From the IMG/VR virus record IMGVR_UViG_3300027156_000015, positions 1-43,563 of that record: a stretch of DNA of 43,563 nucleotides; one strand, given 5' to 3'. A model generated the notes under the pieces. It saw only the letters and a list, made by a program, of their open reading frames with translations, ran no database searches and was not told the DNA's origin. The stretch's first letter is position 1. Every line of letters begins with the position of its first letter. Both the position numbers and the translations under genes were made by a program. The DNA comes from a virus. Shown one piece after another: positions 1-9,168 of the stretch.

Positions 1-1638
1 GTTTAATACTCCTAATTCATTTAATTTAAATATTAAATCATTTAATTTTTGATTATCCTTACCTCTTACTAACTCTTTTATAAGCTCAAAAGATTCTTTT
101 CCTTCAGACCAATGAGCATTAGATACTAAAAACCCTATATTACCAAGTACGTTTTTAACGTGCGTCATAGGGTTGTATACTGTCTTAAATCCTCTAACAG
201 TACCTGCTAGTTTTGTAATCCATAATGTTTTTTCTTTTTCAGATTGCTCTAATGCCTCTTTTAATTCTGGGAATGTATATAATCCAGCTAATGGAGCCAT
301 AGACTCAGAGCCTTCTGCAGCTAGTAAGGATGTAGCTTCTTTAGGAGCATTTGGGTCTCCTTCTCTAAACAAGAATTTACCTAACCCTAAATTTCTAAGT
401 TCAACCATATATTTCTGTGAACTTATTAAGTTAGCCATTTTAAAAACAGTAATTGCATATTTATGCAAAGGGTCTGTATATTCCCCCATTAATGCTCTTA
501 ATGGTGCTGCTATGTCTTGTCTCTCTGTTAATGCTTTTACATTTAAACTTCCTTCCAATTTCTTTTTAGTAAATGGATTCTCTTCATCTGCTAAGATTTT
601 ATTAGCCATAAGCTTAGCCATATCCATAGCCTCTTCTTTAGTAAGAGTTTTATTATCTACAAATAAATCTCCTTGAGTTGATTGATTGTATATAACAGTT
701 GCTAAATAATTTAATGCATTATCTACAATAGTTTGGTCTACATTTTCAAGTTTTTTAGTGATATTGTCAATAGTAACTCCTGTAGCATTAAATAAAGCGT
801 ATGCTCTTGTTAAATAAGAACCTTTATTATTTCTAAAGTTTTCTATTTCTGTTATATCGGTAATAATTCCAAGGTCAATCATAGATTCTGTCATACCATC
901 AATATGCTCTCTTAGTTTTGATAATTGATTTGCAAGGTCTTCTGGTAGTGGCTTTGATAACTCTTTACCAGTTAAAAAGGCATCAATATCTTCTGGTGAA
1001 ATATTAGCTTTATACTTATTAATTAACTTAAGAGCTTGAACAGTATATATATCTGCTTTCTTCATTTCAGCAGAAATATATCCAGGGAGCTTTTCCTTTA
1101 AAGACGTTAATGTTCTTCCTAATACACCAAAAGGATTTAATTGCTTTTGTAGAAATAAAACTATTTTATTTTTAATCCCTTTAGTTGGAACATTTACTTC
1201 TTGTTGCGTCTCGCTGCCGATAGGTAGATTGCTATTATCTGTTTCATTGGTCGGTGGTGCTTGCTGGCCTTCAGTTTCTTTTACATTAGTTGGTTTGTTC
1301 ATTTCAAATAATGGATTACCATTTTCTGCTATTCCAACTTGTGTTGCTTCTCCAGATTTTACTAAACTTTTCCATACATTAATAGCATCTGGAGTTATAT
1401 CAAAATCTGATTTTAATGGGGGTTTCCCTTTATTAATTAAATCATTATTTACAAACCTATATATTTCTTTGCCAATACCTTTACCTTTTACATCAGGGTG
1501 TAAAACAACTCCTGCTATTGAACTTTCATTTCTATTACCAAGTGTTTCATTATTAACTGTTAAAACTCCTATTTCCTTACCTTGCGAATGTAATAAATAT
1601 ACATTTTGATTATTTGTAATCAGTAGCTGGGAATACAT
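1..1638 (-). CDS. GNAT-domain giant virion/polyvalent protein, C-terminus beyond window
   Basis: An open frame of 546 codons runs from ATG at 1638 to the window edge with no stop. An in-frame TAG directly precedes the ATG, which fixes the start. Residues 1-100 look like a GNAT acetyltransferase: VVLHPDVKGKGIGKEIYRF (44-62) is motif A, the acetyl-CoA pyrophosphate loop, and LKSD...VWKSL (75-92) is typical of phage GNATs. The rest is mostly helical and includes NPMTHVKNVLGNIGF (from about 489), the N-P-x-T-x-(R/K)-N pattern I associate with large polyvalent or injected virion proteins. It overlaps the upstream gene by 29 nt and is last in the structural operon. Inference: an ejected or head-internal protein carrying an acetyltransferase. 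The substrate is unknown. Confidence 0.8.
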   Translation of the reverse strand, partial: MYSQLLITNNQNVYLLHSQGKEIGVLTVNNETLGNRNESSIAGVVLHPDVKGKGIGKEIYRFVNNDLINKGKPPLKSDFDITPDAINVWKSLVKSGEATQVGIAENGNPLFEMNKPTNVKETEGQQAPPTNETDNSNLPIGSETQQEVNVPTKGIKNKIVLFLQKQLNPFGVLGRTLTSLKEKLPGYISAEMKKADIYTVQALKLINKYKANISPEDIDAFLTGKELSKPLPEDLANQLSKLREHIDGMTESMIDLGIITDITEIENFRNNKGSYLTRAYALFNATGVTIDNITKKLENVDQTIVDNALNYLATVIYNQSTQGDLFVDNKTLTKEEAMDMAKLMANKILADEENPFTKKKLEGSLNVKALTERQDIAAPLRALMGEYTDPLHKYAITVFKMANLISSQKYMVELRNLGLGKFLFREGDPNAPKEATSLLAAEGSESMAPLAGLYTFPELKEALEQSEKEKTLWITKLAGTVRGFKTVYNPMTHVKNVLGNIGFLVSNAHWSEGKESFELIKELVRGKDNQKLNDLIFKLNELGVLN

Positions 1639-3445
1639 CTATATTTAATTCAGCATTGCCATTATCTATGTTTTCAACAACATCAGAAATATCTTTTTTA
1701 GGAATTGTTTCTAATAATTCTTGATTTATTGGTTTATTAAATTTAGATTCAATAATTTTTGGTTTAACTTGTTCAGTCTCACTTGGCCCTTGCGGAGTAG
1801 TTTCTTCATAAGTTTGTTCAAATTCAAATCTATTCTTACTAATTTGTTCTGGAGCATTTTCTCCTATTTGCTTGTAATGCTTACCATCAACTTCGTAGTA
1901 TTTTGTTTTTTCTCCAGCAACTACATCTCTAACTCTATCATTAAAGCTGTTTCTAGCGTCTTTAAATAATTCTAAGTTTCTTAATTCTTCTCCTGCAACA
2001 GCCTCATCCATACTCTTGATTTCCTCTTCCTTTGTTTTTATATAGTCATCTATTTCATTCCTAGATTCAATTAATCTAATAGCTTGATTCTGAGCAGATG
2101 CTGGTATATTATTAGGAATAGTTTGCTTTATCTCAGCATATTTTCTAGCTTGAGCTATTACCATTTCTTTCTCTTGAGGAGAAAAGTTTTCATCCTTAAA
2201 AACTTGGTCTAAGTCTTTTATTAATATTTCAGACTCTTCTGGAGTTTTTGTTTCTGCAATGCTATTTAAAATTTCATTATTAGTATCTGCCATTAAAGAA
2301 GCACCTCCACCTATTACACCACCCATAATACTTCCTACTGCAGCAGAGTTTATTATATTTGAAAATAAATTCTTTTTAATATCTTCTTCATTAAATAACT
2401 CTTTACCTTGTATAGCATTAGATATATACTTAGAGCCTTCTTGTAATCCTGTTTGTAATCCTTCTGTTCCACCTTCTACACCCATAGCATATAATGCCTT
2501 TACACCTCTATTTTTAAGCGTAGACATAGCTCGTTTAGTTTCTATTTCAACTAATTTTTCAATAGCATCTACGCCAAGTTTACCTTCATAAACAGATGTT
2601 CTTTTCAAAACATCAGCAAATATTTTACTTTTTACTTTATTAAAAGCAGGGCCTTTAAATATCTTATTTATTGCAAATTGTTCAAGAACAGAATTAATAG
2701 CTCCACTTGCTACACCATAAAAACTTCTTGCATTATCATCAGATGGCTGTCCTGTTGTTTCAACCATTTTATCATATTCTCCAACAGCATCACTATACCC
2801 TTGCATATAATAAGTACTACCTCTTGTAGCAATACCAAGTGGTATATCTACCATCACTCTACCTGCTATTTCTGGTAATGCCTTTAAGTCTTCTATACCA
2901 AGACCATCTGTAATATCAAATTTACCTTTGTATCCAGTAGTTGGTTTTATACTTTCTAAATTAACACTCTCTCTGTATTTTTTAACAGATTCTATAGATG
3001 GCTTTTCTATTTTTACAGGCTTTCCTGTTTTAAGAGTTGCAGCAACACCCGCAATAGCTGGTATAACATCTGTAGCAACGCTTTCTGCCCCGTATTTTAA
3101 TAAGCTTTCAACAGAGTTGATACCTCCAACAGCAAGGCCAGAAGCTATCTTATACGCGCTCCTAGCCATATTAAAACCAGGAACTAAATCGTTAGGTATA
3201 GCTAAGTCTAAAAATGTAGAAAGATTGTTTCTATCCTTAGATATAGCTTCTTTAAGTTTAGATTGAGTGCCCTCTATTTTAACTGGCTGTGTAGCAGATT
3301 GAACATCTACCCTATCAGCATAAACTGGATATTTTTGTATAAATTTAGATACCAATGTAGAATCATCAATATCTTGATAAGCATTGTATTTCTCTCTTAT
3401 TTTAGACGCAAAATCTGCCTGCGATAATTTTGGTACATCTTGCAT
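1610..3445 (-). CDS. internal virion / ejection-type protein (611 aa)
   Basis: Located in the ejection-protein part of the tail operon. The N-terminus has the DVPKLSQADFASKIREKY then DDSTLVSKFIQKYPVYADRV pattern, common at the start of phage internal virion proteins. The middle has EGGTEGLQTGLQ (about 323-335) and a glycine-rich hydrophobic stretch, SAAVGSIMGGVIGGGASL (about 367-384), of the kind thought to cross membranes during DNA injection. The C-terminal third is charged and coiled-coil-like. I start at ATG 3445. A TTG at 3478 would add 11 residues, but homologous-looking starts begin near MQDVPKL. No enzymatic motif was seen. Confidence 0.75.
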   Translation of the reverse strand: MQDVPKLSQADFASKIREKYNAYQDIDDSTLVSKFIQKYPVYADRVDVQSATQPVKIEGTQSKLKEAISKDRNNLSTFLDLAIPNDLVPGFNMARSAYKIASGLAVGGINSVESLLKYGAESVATDVIPAIAGVAATLKTGKPVKIEKPSIESVKKYRESVNLESIKPTTGYKGKFDITDGLGIEDLKALPEIAGRVMVDIPLGIATRGSTYYMQGYSDAVGEYDKMVETTGQPSDDNARSFYGVASGAINSVLEQFAINKIFKGPAFNKVKSKIFADVLKRTSVYEGKLGVDAIEKLVEIETKRAMSTLKNRGVKALYAMGVEGGTEGLQTGLQEGSKYISNAIQGKELFNEEDIKKNLFSNIINSAAVGSIMGGVIGGGASLMADTNNEILNSIAETKTPEESEILIKDLDQVFKDENFSPQEKEMVIAQARKYAEIKQTIPNNIPASAQNQAIRLIESRNEIDDYIKTKEEEIKSMDEAVAGEELRNLELFKDARNSFNDRVRDVVAGEKTKYYEVDGKHYKQIGENAPEQISKNRFEFEQTYEETTPQGPSETEQVKPKIIESKFNKPINQELLETIPKKDISDVVENIDNGNAELNIDVFPATDYK

Positions 3446-3488
3446 TACAACTATTTTATTTGCTACAAATTTAGTCAATTAAGACTAA

Positions 3489-4928
3489 TTAAAATCCCAA
3501 ACCTAGTGGGTCTTTCTTTCCTTTTGGTTTGTTCTTTGATGGAACAACTGAAGGAGTTGTAGTTGATGGGTATTCTTGTATTGGCTGTCCACCTTTAAAT
3601 GTTACATCTGGAGCTGTTTTTACCAAGAATTGATTAAACTGCTCTAATGATGAATATTGAGGTGTTGTCGGGTCTTCAGATGTACTATAAGTAATAAATG
3701 GCTTTATACCAGCATCTGCATTCCCCTTATTGTAAAGAACATTTCTAAACTGCATTTTTCCACCCATTGCATTTGGAATTGTATAACTTGTAAACTCTCT
3801 TGTTATATCTTTATCTCCAGTTTTAGGAGTAAATGAAATATTGCCAGATTTTGGTGCTGTATAAGCATCATAATTATTTACTACTTTATTAATAGTAACA
3901 GAAGGATGTTCAAATGAAGGAGCTGGTTTTTCGTTTGACTTTTGAGCCAAAGTAGCTTTTTTATATTGTCTATCAAAAGCTTCACTTTCTGTTTGATTTT
4001 CCATCCTTGCTCTTGTATCGGTTTCAACTTGATTTATAACAGTAGGTGTATAAAAATTATAACCATAAACTTCAGATGGCTTTAATTTATCTACTGATAC
4101 ATCAGCTCCATATCCTAGTTCTTTCTTTATATTATCAAACTTAGTTATAGCATAAGTATCATTTTCATTAACGCCCTTAACAAGATTTTCGTAATCTGTT
4201 TTAGCAGCATTATATGCTTCTGGATGAGCAATTAAATATGCATCAAGAGAACCAATAACAGTTTTTGCATTTCTAGCTGCTGTAGTTGTGGCTATGTCTG
4301 ATGTTAACATTTTCCCACTAGCAGTCTTACCAATCTCTCTTCCTATAGTGTATGTTGTTGCTTTTTCCTTTAATCTAGCCCCCATAGCATCCATATAATC
4401 TGTCATCTTCTTAATATCTACCTCTTGTGCTACAAGTGGATTAGACCAAGCGGAAGGCATATTATCTAAATCAATTTTATCTATGCTGTTATTTGATAAC
4501 TGCATATAAGTATTGTTAACACTTTCTGGAACAGCAAATCCTTTTAATTTTGCAGTTTTTATATATTCATAATATTCTGCTTGATGATTAGACGCTTTTG
4601 TAGATTTAGTATGTATGCTATTCAGTTCATTAAGAGCTTTGTCTTTTAAATTACTAGCAACAACCATTTCTTCTGGTTTAGCACCAGACCTGTTCATCCT
4701 TGAATATCTTAAAGCAGCTTCTTTATAGTCTTTAAATGCCATTGTAAATGGAGCTAAATCTTGGTCTCTAAGCTTTGTCTTGTCATAATTTTTTTCAAAA
4801 TCTTCCAAATTTTTTTGCACAATTAAATCTTGTTCCTTTTTGAGTTGAGCGCGCATCAGCAATCCCTGTGCAATACCTTGCCCTATTCCAGAAAAATCAA
4901 CGCCTTGTACTCTAAAATCTATTGCCAT
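3489..4928 (-). CDS. putative virion-internal protein, unknown function (479 aa)
   Basis: Starts with IDFRVQGVDFSGIGQGIAQG, followed by a strongly helical, charged segment (about 28-115) rich in Lys/Glu/Asp. The C-terminal half is more polar, with Thr/Ser/Pro/Asn, and ends in KGKKDPLGLGF. There are no transmembrane segments and no catalytic motif. It sits between two proteins that look like ejection or internal core proteins, with gaps of about 10-18 nt, so it is probably translated from the same mRNA. Position and helical character suggest a cargo/core protein. This is inferred from neighbours, not from a recognised domain. Confidence 0.7.
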   Translation of the reverse strand: MAIDFRVQGVDFSGIGQGIAQGLLMRAQLKKEQDLIVQKNLEDFEKNYDKTKLRDQDLAPFTMAFKDYKEAALRYSRMNRSGAKPEEMVVASNLKDKALNELNSIHTKSTKASNHQAEYYEYIKTAKLKGFAVPESVNNTYMQLSNNSIDKIDLDNMPSAWSNPLVAQEVDIKKMTDYMDAMGARLKEKATTYTIGREIGKTASGKMLTSDIATTTAARNAKTVIGSLDAYLIAHPEAYNAAKTDYENLVKGVNENDTYAITKFDNIKKELGYGADVSVDKLKPSEVYGYNFYTPTVINQVETDTRARMENQTESEAFDRQYKKATLAQKSNEKPAPSFEHPSVTINKVVNNYDAYTAPKSGNISFTPKTGDKDITREFTSYTIPNAMGGKMQFRNVLYNKGNADAGIKPFITYSTSEDPTTPQYSSLEQFNQFLVKTAPDVTFKGGQPIQEYPSTTTPSVVPSKNKPKGKKDPLGLGF

Positions 4929-4946
4929 ATATGTTATGTTAGTTTA

Positions 4947-5567
4947 TCATTTTTTACCACCTGCACCAATTGCTGCTCCTGCAATCTGACCAAGAGCGCT
5001 TAAACCGCTAGATAATGTTTGATTTAATCTATTTCTATCTGCTACTCCCTTGTTTATTAATGCTTCATTCTTAGACATTTGTAATGCATTTGCTTGTTGA
5101 CCGTATTGCATTTTAAAACCAATATTAGATAGTTGATTTTGATTTTTCATCATAGCATTTGAAGCGGCTAGTCTTTTAGCAAAATCACCAGAAGAAATAG
5201 ATAGTCCAGGCATTGCTGATAATAAAGCACGCTTCCCACTAAGTGCTGAAAATTGAGCATTTTGTGCTCTAGCATTCTCTTCACGAGCTATTTGTAAAGA
5301 AGCAGCATCCATACCTTGATTAGCCATAGCATTTGATTGTGCTAATGCTTGTTGCTGTTCTGGGGCCATTTCCATATTCATCAAATTCTGCATTCCTTGC
5401 TGCTCTTGTTGTTTAGCGCGAGCAAGTTTTTGTGCGTGTCTTTGCCCCATACCAATTAAAGCTCCAAGACCACCAGTAAGGGCAACCCCTCCTGCTGTTT
5501 GGAAAAAAGTCTTTTTATATTTTTCTGGAGTAACTGTATTGTTCATACCAGACGTAGTCATTGCCAT
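4947..5567 (-). CDS. small internal virion-like protein, Gln/Ala/Met-rich (206 aa)
   Basis: The N-terminal region has one glycine-rich hydrophobic segment, GGVALTGGLGALIGM (about 27-41). A long, low-complexity, Ala/Gln/Met/Asn-rich helical body follows (about 45-175), with a second Gly/Ala-rich hydrophobic end (SALGQIAGAAIGAGG). This architecture resembles the small internal core proteins of podoviruses (role of T7 gp14), which form the outer-membrane part of the ejection channel. Similarity is by architecture only. The stop lies 1 nt before the ATG-side end of the next downstream spacing, so it is tightly packed with the muzzle gene upstream (2 nt gap). Confidence 0.7.
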   Translation of the reverse strand: MAMTTSGMNNTVTPEKYKKTFFQTAGGVALTGGLGALIGMGQRHAQKLARAKQQEQQGMQNLMNMEMAPEQQQALAQSNAMANQGMDAASLQIAREENARAQNAQFSALSGKRALLSAMPGLSISSGDFAKRLAASNAMMKNQNQLSNIGFKMQYGQQANALQMSKNEALINKGVADRNRLNQTLSSGLSALGQIAGAAIGAGGKK

Positions 5568-5568
5568 A

Positions 5569-8500
5569 TTATCTATTATTTATAGGTTGAAGTATTGATA
5601 AGTCAACATAATACAAATCTACTAAACTTTGCGGATTTACTGGCTGTAAGTTTAATTCTACCCAAGTTCCCTTTAAAGGAACGCCATTTAACAATCCACC
5701 CCTACTATTATAGTCTCTTTTAAAAGAAGCGTGGTACTTGTCATCCTTTATTTTAAAGTCTCCTTGTACTAGCTGAGACTGTTGATACAGATTAGTATAA
5801 GAGTCTTTTAAGTTTGTATTTACATCTCCTACAGCTGGAGCCACCCAAGTAGTATTCCCTAATGTAGTTATTGTATTGTAATGCTTTTTAATATTTTGTT
5901 GTTCATTAAATACAATCTTTATTGAAGGCGAATATTGTGTGCCGTAAAAGTTAGAATAGCTTGTTGTATTATTATGTGCCCATAATTCACCACTTACCCA
6001 AGTTATAATAAGATTACCAGCATTACATATCCACTCTGGATAAAAGTCATAGAAAGAAACATAACAGTTCCTTGCCTCTGAAAAAGCAAATGTCATCTGT
6101 GTAATTGGATTTGTAGCATCATTACTACCTTGCAAGCAAGTTGTAAATTGTTCTTCAAATACATCATACACTCCTAATATTTTAGCGTATCCACCATTAG
6201 CGAACTTATCTGGCAAAGGAGCGCCACCAGAGGTTGTTTTTTGATACTTAGTTAATTTATCATTGAAGTAATAGTGAGCCTTATACGTCTCAGTTAAAGA
6301 TGTCATACCATCTGCAGAAAGTCTAATCTGAGCGCCTATGACTGGGTCTGTAAAATAATCTGCACTAGCAGAAGATGCTAAAGAACAATATTGGTCTCCT
6401 AACCCAAACTCTCCTTGATAATATTGTATCTTATTAAGAACAGATAAATTTTGAGTAACTATACTATTTCCATCAGCTGTCTGCATTACATTTTGATATA
6501 CAGGAACTGCACCAACTCCTCTATTTTGGAATACTCTAAGTTGACTTCCTCTGCTTGTAAGTCTTTGAATATCACCTCTTTGTCTATCATACTCATCTAG
6601 ATTTGCAGGAAAGAATCTATTTGTATTATTAACATTTGTATTTTGTTCATACTGAAGAGAGTATCTAATAACCGTAGGATAGTATGTTTCTTTAGCATAA
6701 GCATCTATTACAAAAGCTCTACCATTTCCAACAACATTTGAATCATATTTATCTGATACAGATTTGTCTATGATATACATTGCCTGTACCGCATTGGCTG
6801 GATTTATTCTAGTTCTTTGATAGAAATCTCCTCTTGCAAAAGCAAATAGTGCTGGAGTTGTTCCGTACACTTGAGCTTGTATATCACTTCTGTGCGCAAT
6901 AGAACCATTTATATCTATTGTTGTTTGATATATTTCTCCAAACTCGTAATATATTTTTACATCTGAATTTTGATAAGTAGCTGGGGTATATAATTCTAAA
7001 TAAAATTCTGTATACCCAGCACTACCCCAAGAACTCATTACAACAGAATCATATGGTATTTTTATAAATGATTTTAAAGAAGTTCCTGTAGTTACCCAAG
7101 GAGTTGTTGAATCAGCTTCTATTAAATCTAATATTGCATATTCTCTAATAATCTGAGGGCTACTTGCTCCATTTTTTGTACCCATAATTCTAACTCTATC
7201 TCCCTTTAAAAATTCATAAACAGGATATCCGTTGGTATTTTTTTGGTATGAATCTATATTAAAATATACATATCCAGAGCCTGCTGAAGTTCCTTTAATA
7301 GTATTATCTGTAAATGTTGAAACCAAGTTTGATACACTTAAATTGCTAGTTCTAACAAATGAAAAATATTTAGCCCAACTTGGGGGTCTGTGATTTACAG
7401 AAAATGTAATCTTTGGTATAGATATACTAGCTAATCCTAAAGCACTTGTAGTACCTTCTGGTGCTATTATATTCATTGATTTACTTGTAACAACACCATT
7501 AGTTACGCCAAACTCATCAAAGTATACCATACCAAATCCATATCTACTTCCAGACTTATATACTGAATTATTCACATCTGTTACGCCAGCAGAAGATGTA
7601 GTAAAACTATTTGACCCAGTAATAGATACTTCAGAACCTCCATCTGATGGAGCTATCAATATAGAGTTTGCAGGTAAAGTATTACAAGCATCCCCAGTGG
7701 TGGCAACAAAACTGCTACCACTTTGATTAAACTGACTATTAAAATATGATACTATAGTTGCAATAGTATCTCCACTTGCATAAGTATACATAGGAGTTGT
7801 CCTCTTTAATTGATACCCACCTGGCGGTGTTGGTAATGCAAATAAATATTGAACACTTAAAGTAACATTTACTAAGCCTGCCAAGCCTCCAGAAAAAGTA
7901 AATAATATTGCATTTCTTCTGTTTGCACAAGAGCTATAATAGTAATCACTATTTACTTGTGTTATTATTAAACCTTGCGCAGTAGAGTTTGCTATTGTTG
8001 ATAAAGCGGCTGTAACATTGAATGTTTCTGAAAATGTGTTACCTTCTTTAATTCCAGCGTAAGCAACAATATTACCATTTAATAATTCTTGCGCATTAGC
8101 TGTTTTAGGAGAATAATCAAATAACAATCCCTCTTCAGCCTTATCAATAAAAGCGTAAGAACTATCATTATAAAAAGAGTATGTATAATTTGTATTATTA
8201 CCTATTGATAATGCAGCCTTATCTAATGTTGCAACAAGCATTGAGTCTGTAAATGTGTCTGCAATGTGATGCCTACCAGCTATTTCTATTTTAGTACAAT
8301 CTATATCACCAGTATTTAATAAAATAGTTATATAATTATCTACTTGAGGGTCTAATGCTGTAGATAATGTATCTGCATTTACTGGAGCAAACATTTTACT
8401 CCAAGGGCCCCAAGTTGATTTTGTACTATCCTTATATACCCATCTATATCTAAATTGGTATAATTTATTTTTTAAGTTATTTGAATTTGTATTTGCATCA

Positions 8501-8892
8501 CTTCCATAAGTACAAGTAGGACTTATTAAAGGCATTGGCCTTGCTACAGTTAAATACTTCTTCTTCCAAGAAGTGCCATATGTCTTACCAGAAATTAAAG
8601 CCTCTCTAATATTTAGCTTCATAGGTCTATTCTTCCTATCTGTCCAAAGTAATATATCTCCATCCTCCTCTGTTCTGTATAATATATTTATAGATGCAAC
8701 TGGATACTTAGGGTCAAAATCAAATAAGTCTTCACCGCTATCTACGTATGATATAAGCAATGGCGTTATTGCATTGGTTTTCATATCATATACATATATG
8801 CCATTATACCCAGATGAGTTATAATTATAGTAAAAAACCCTCTGTTTTAATTCATCATAATGAGACCCTATACACTGATTAGTAGATGGCAT
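5569..8892 (-). CDS. tail stabilization / muzzle-like beta-rich protein (1107 aa)
   Basis: The largest complete gene. The N-terminus (CIGSHYDELKQRVFYYNYNS, 7-26, then GIYVYDMKT and LLWTDRKNRPMKLNI, 81-95) matches the pattern seen in crAss-like phage 'stabilization'/muzzle proteins, whose blades carry 'TDg.n.PkkI'. Nearly all of the rest is Ser/Thr/Asn/Tyr-rich beta sequence. In known relatives this protein caps the tail nozzle. Here the usual N-terminal attachment segment (GGMN..., A.N......GN) is missing, and a related segment occurs as separate genes at 11692-12077 and at the start of the 839-aa fibre. This suggests the module has been split off. ATG start confirmed, 7 nt after the 74-aa gene. 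Confidence 0.8.
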   Translation of the reverse strand: MPSTNQCIGSHYDELKQRVFYYNYNSSGYNGIYVYDMKTNAITPLLISYVDSGEDLFDFDPKYPVASINILYRTEEDGDILLWTDRKNRPMKLNIREALISGKTYGTSWKKKYLTVARPMPLISPTCTYGSDANTNSNNLKNKLYQFRYRWVYKDSTKSTWGPWSKMFAPVNADTLSTALDPQVDNYITILLNTGDIDCTKIEIAGRHHIADTFTDSMLVATLDKAALSIGNNTNYTYSFYNDSSYAFIDKAEEGLLFDYSPKTANAQELLNGNIVAYAGIKEGNTFSETFNVTAALSTIANSTAQGLIITQVNSDYYYSSCANRRNAILFTFSGGLAGLVNVTLSVQYLFALPTPPGGYQLKRTTPMYTYASGDTIATIVSYFNSQFNQSGSSFVATTGDACNTLPANSILIAPSDGGSEVSITGSNSFTTSSAGVTDVNNSVYKSGSRYGFGMVYFDEFGVTNGVVTSKSMNIIAPEGTTSALGLASISIPKITFSVNHRPPSWAKYFSFVRTSNLSVSNLVSTFTDNTIKGTSAGSGYVYFNIDSYQKNTNGYPVYEFLKGDRVRIMGTKNGASSPQIIREYAILDLIEADSTTPWVTTGTSLKSFIKIPYDSVVMSSWGSAGYTEFYLELYTPATYQNSDVKIYYEFGEIYQTTIDINGSIAHRSDIQAQVYGTTPALFAFARGDFYQRTRINPANAVQAMYIIDKSVSDKYDSNVVGNGRAFVIDAYAKETYYPTVIRYSLQYEQNTNVNNTNRFFPANLDEYDRQRGDIQRLTSRGSQLRVFQNRGVGAVPVYQNVMQTADGNSIVTQNLSVLNKIQYYQGEFGLGDQYCSLASSASADYFTDPVIGAQIRLSADGMTSLTETYKAHYYFNDKLTKYQKTTSGGAPLPDKFANGGYAKILGVYDVFEEQFTTCLQGSNDATNPITQMTFAFSEARNCYVSFYDFYPEWICNAGNLIITWVSGELWAHNNTTSYSNFYGTQYSPSIKIVFNEQQNIKKHYNTITTLGNTTWVAPAVGDVNTNLKDSYTNLYQQSQLVQGDFKIKDDKYHASFKRDYNSRGGLLNGVPLKGTWVELNLQPVNPQSLVDLYYVDLSILQPINNR

Positions 8893-8899
8893 TTAATTG

Positions 8900-9124
8900 T
8901 TATTGTATTGTTAAATCAATAAAATTCGTACACAAACCTTTTGATAAGAGTCTAACGCTAGTAGCCGCTTCTGGAACGTTTGTATATTGAACTGGAGTAT
9001 TTACTACTAATGTTGCATTTGAGACTACAGTGCTTAAAACTGTGTTCCCATTGTATGCTATTATATCAAATGGCCCAGCATCTGCTCCTTTTGATGTCAA
9101 TGTAATGCTAAGTGTTTTAGCCAT
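8900..9124 (-). CDS. small beta-structured tail-associated protein (74 aa)
   Basis: A 74-aa protein with alternating hydrophobic and Thr/Val/Ser residues (LSITLTSKGADAGPFDIIAY, then STVVSNATLVVNTP), predicted as a small beta-sandwich. It lies between the tail fibre and the muzzle gene and starts with ATG. A perfect Bacteroidetes -7 box (TATCTTTG) lies about 22 nt upstream, so it may begin a transcript that also covers the muzzle gene. Function unknown. A fibre adaptor or decoration role is inferred from position. Confidence 0.65.
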   Translation of the reverse strand: MAKTLSITLTSKGADAGPFDIIAYNGNTVLSTVVSNATLVVNTPVQYTNVPEAATSVRLLSKGLCTNFIDLTIQ

Positions 9125-9145
9125 AAAGGGTTATTTTATAATGCT

Positions 9146-9153
9146 CAAAGATA
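9146..9153 (-). promoter_or_regulatory. -7 promoter element TATCTTTG upstream of the 74-aa/muzzle genes
   Basis: The minus-strand sequence TATCTTTG is a perfect TAnnTTTG match, located in the 44-nt gap between the fibre stop and the 74-aa gene. No good TTTG was found at the -33 distance, so it may be weak or need a phage factor. Confidence 0.4.
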
Positions 9154-9168
9154 CGATTTATATCCTTT

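Noticed and set aside
1229-3266. Several plus-strand frames opposite the ejection-protein genes
   Set aside because: All are antisense to longer minus-strand genes with good continuity and protein-like sequence; low-complexity translations.
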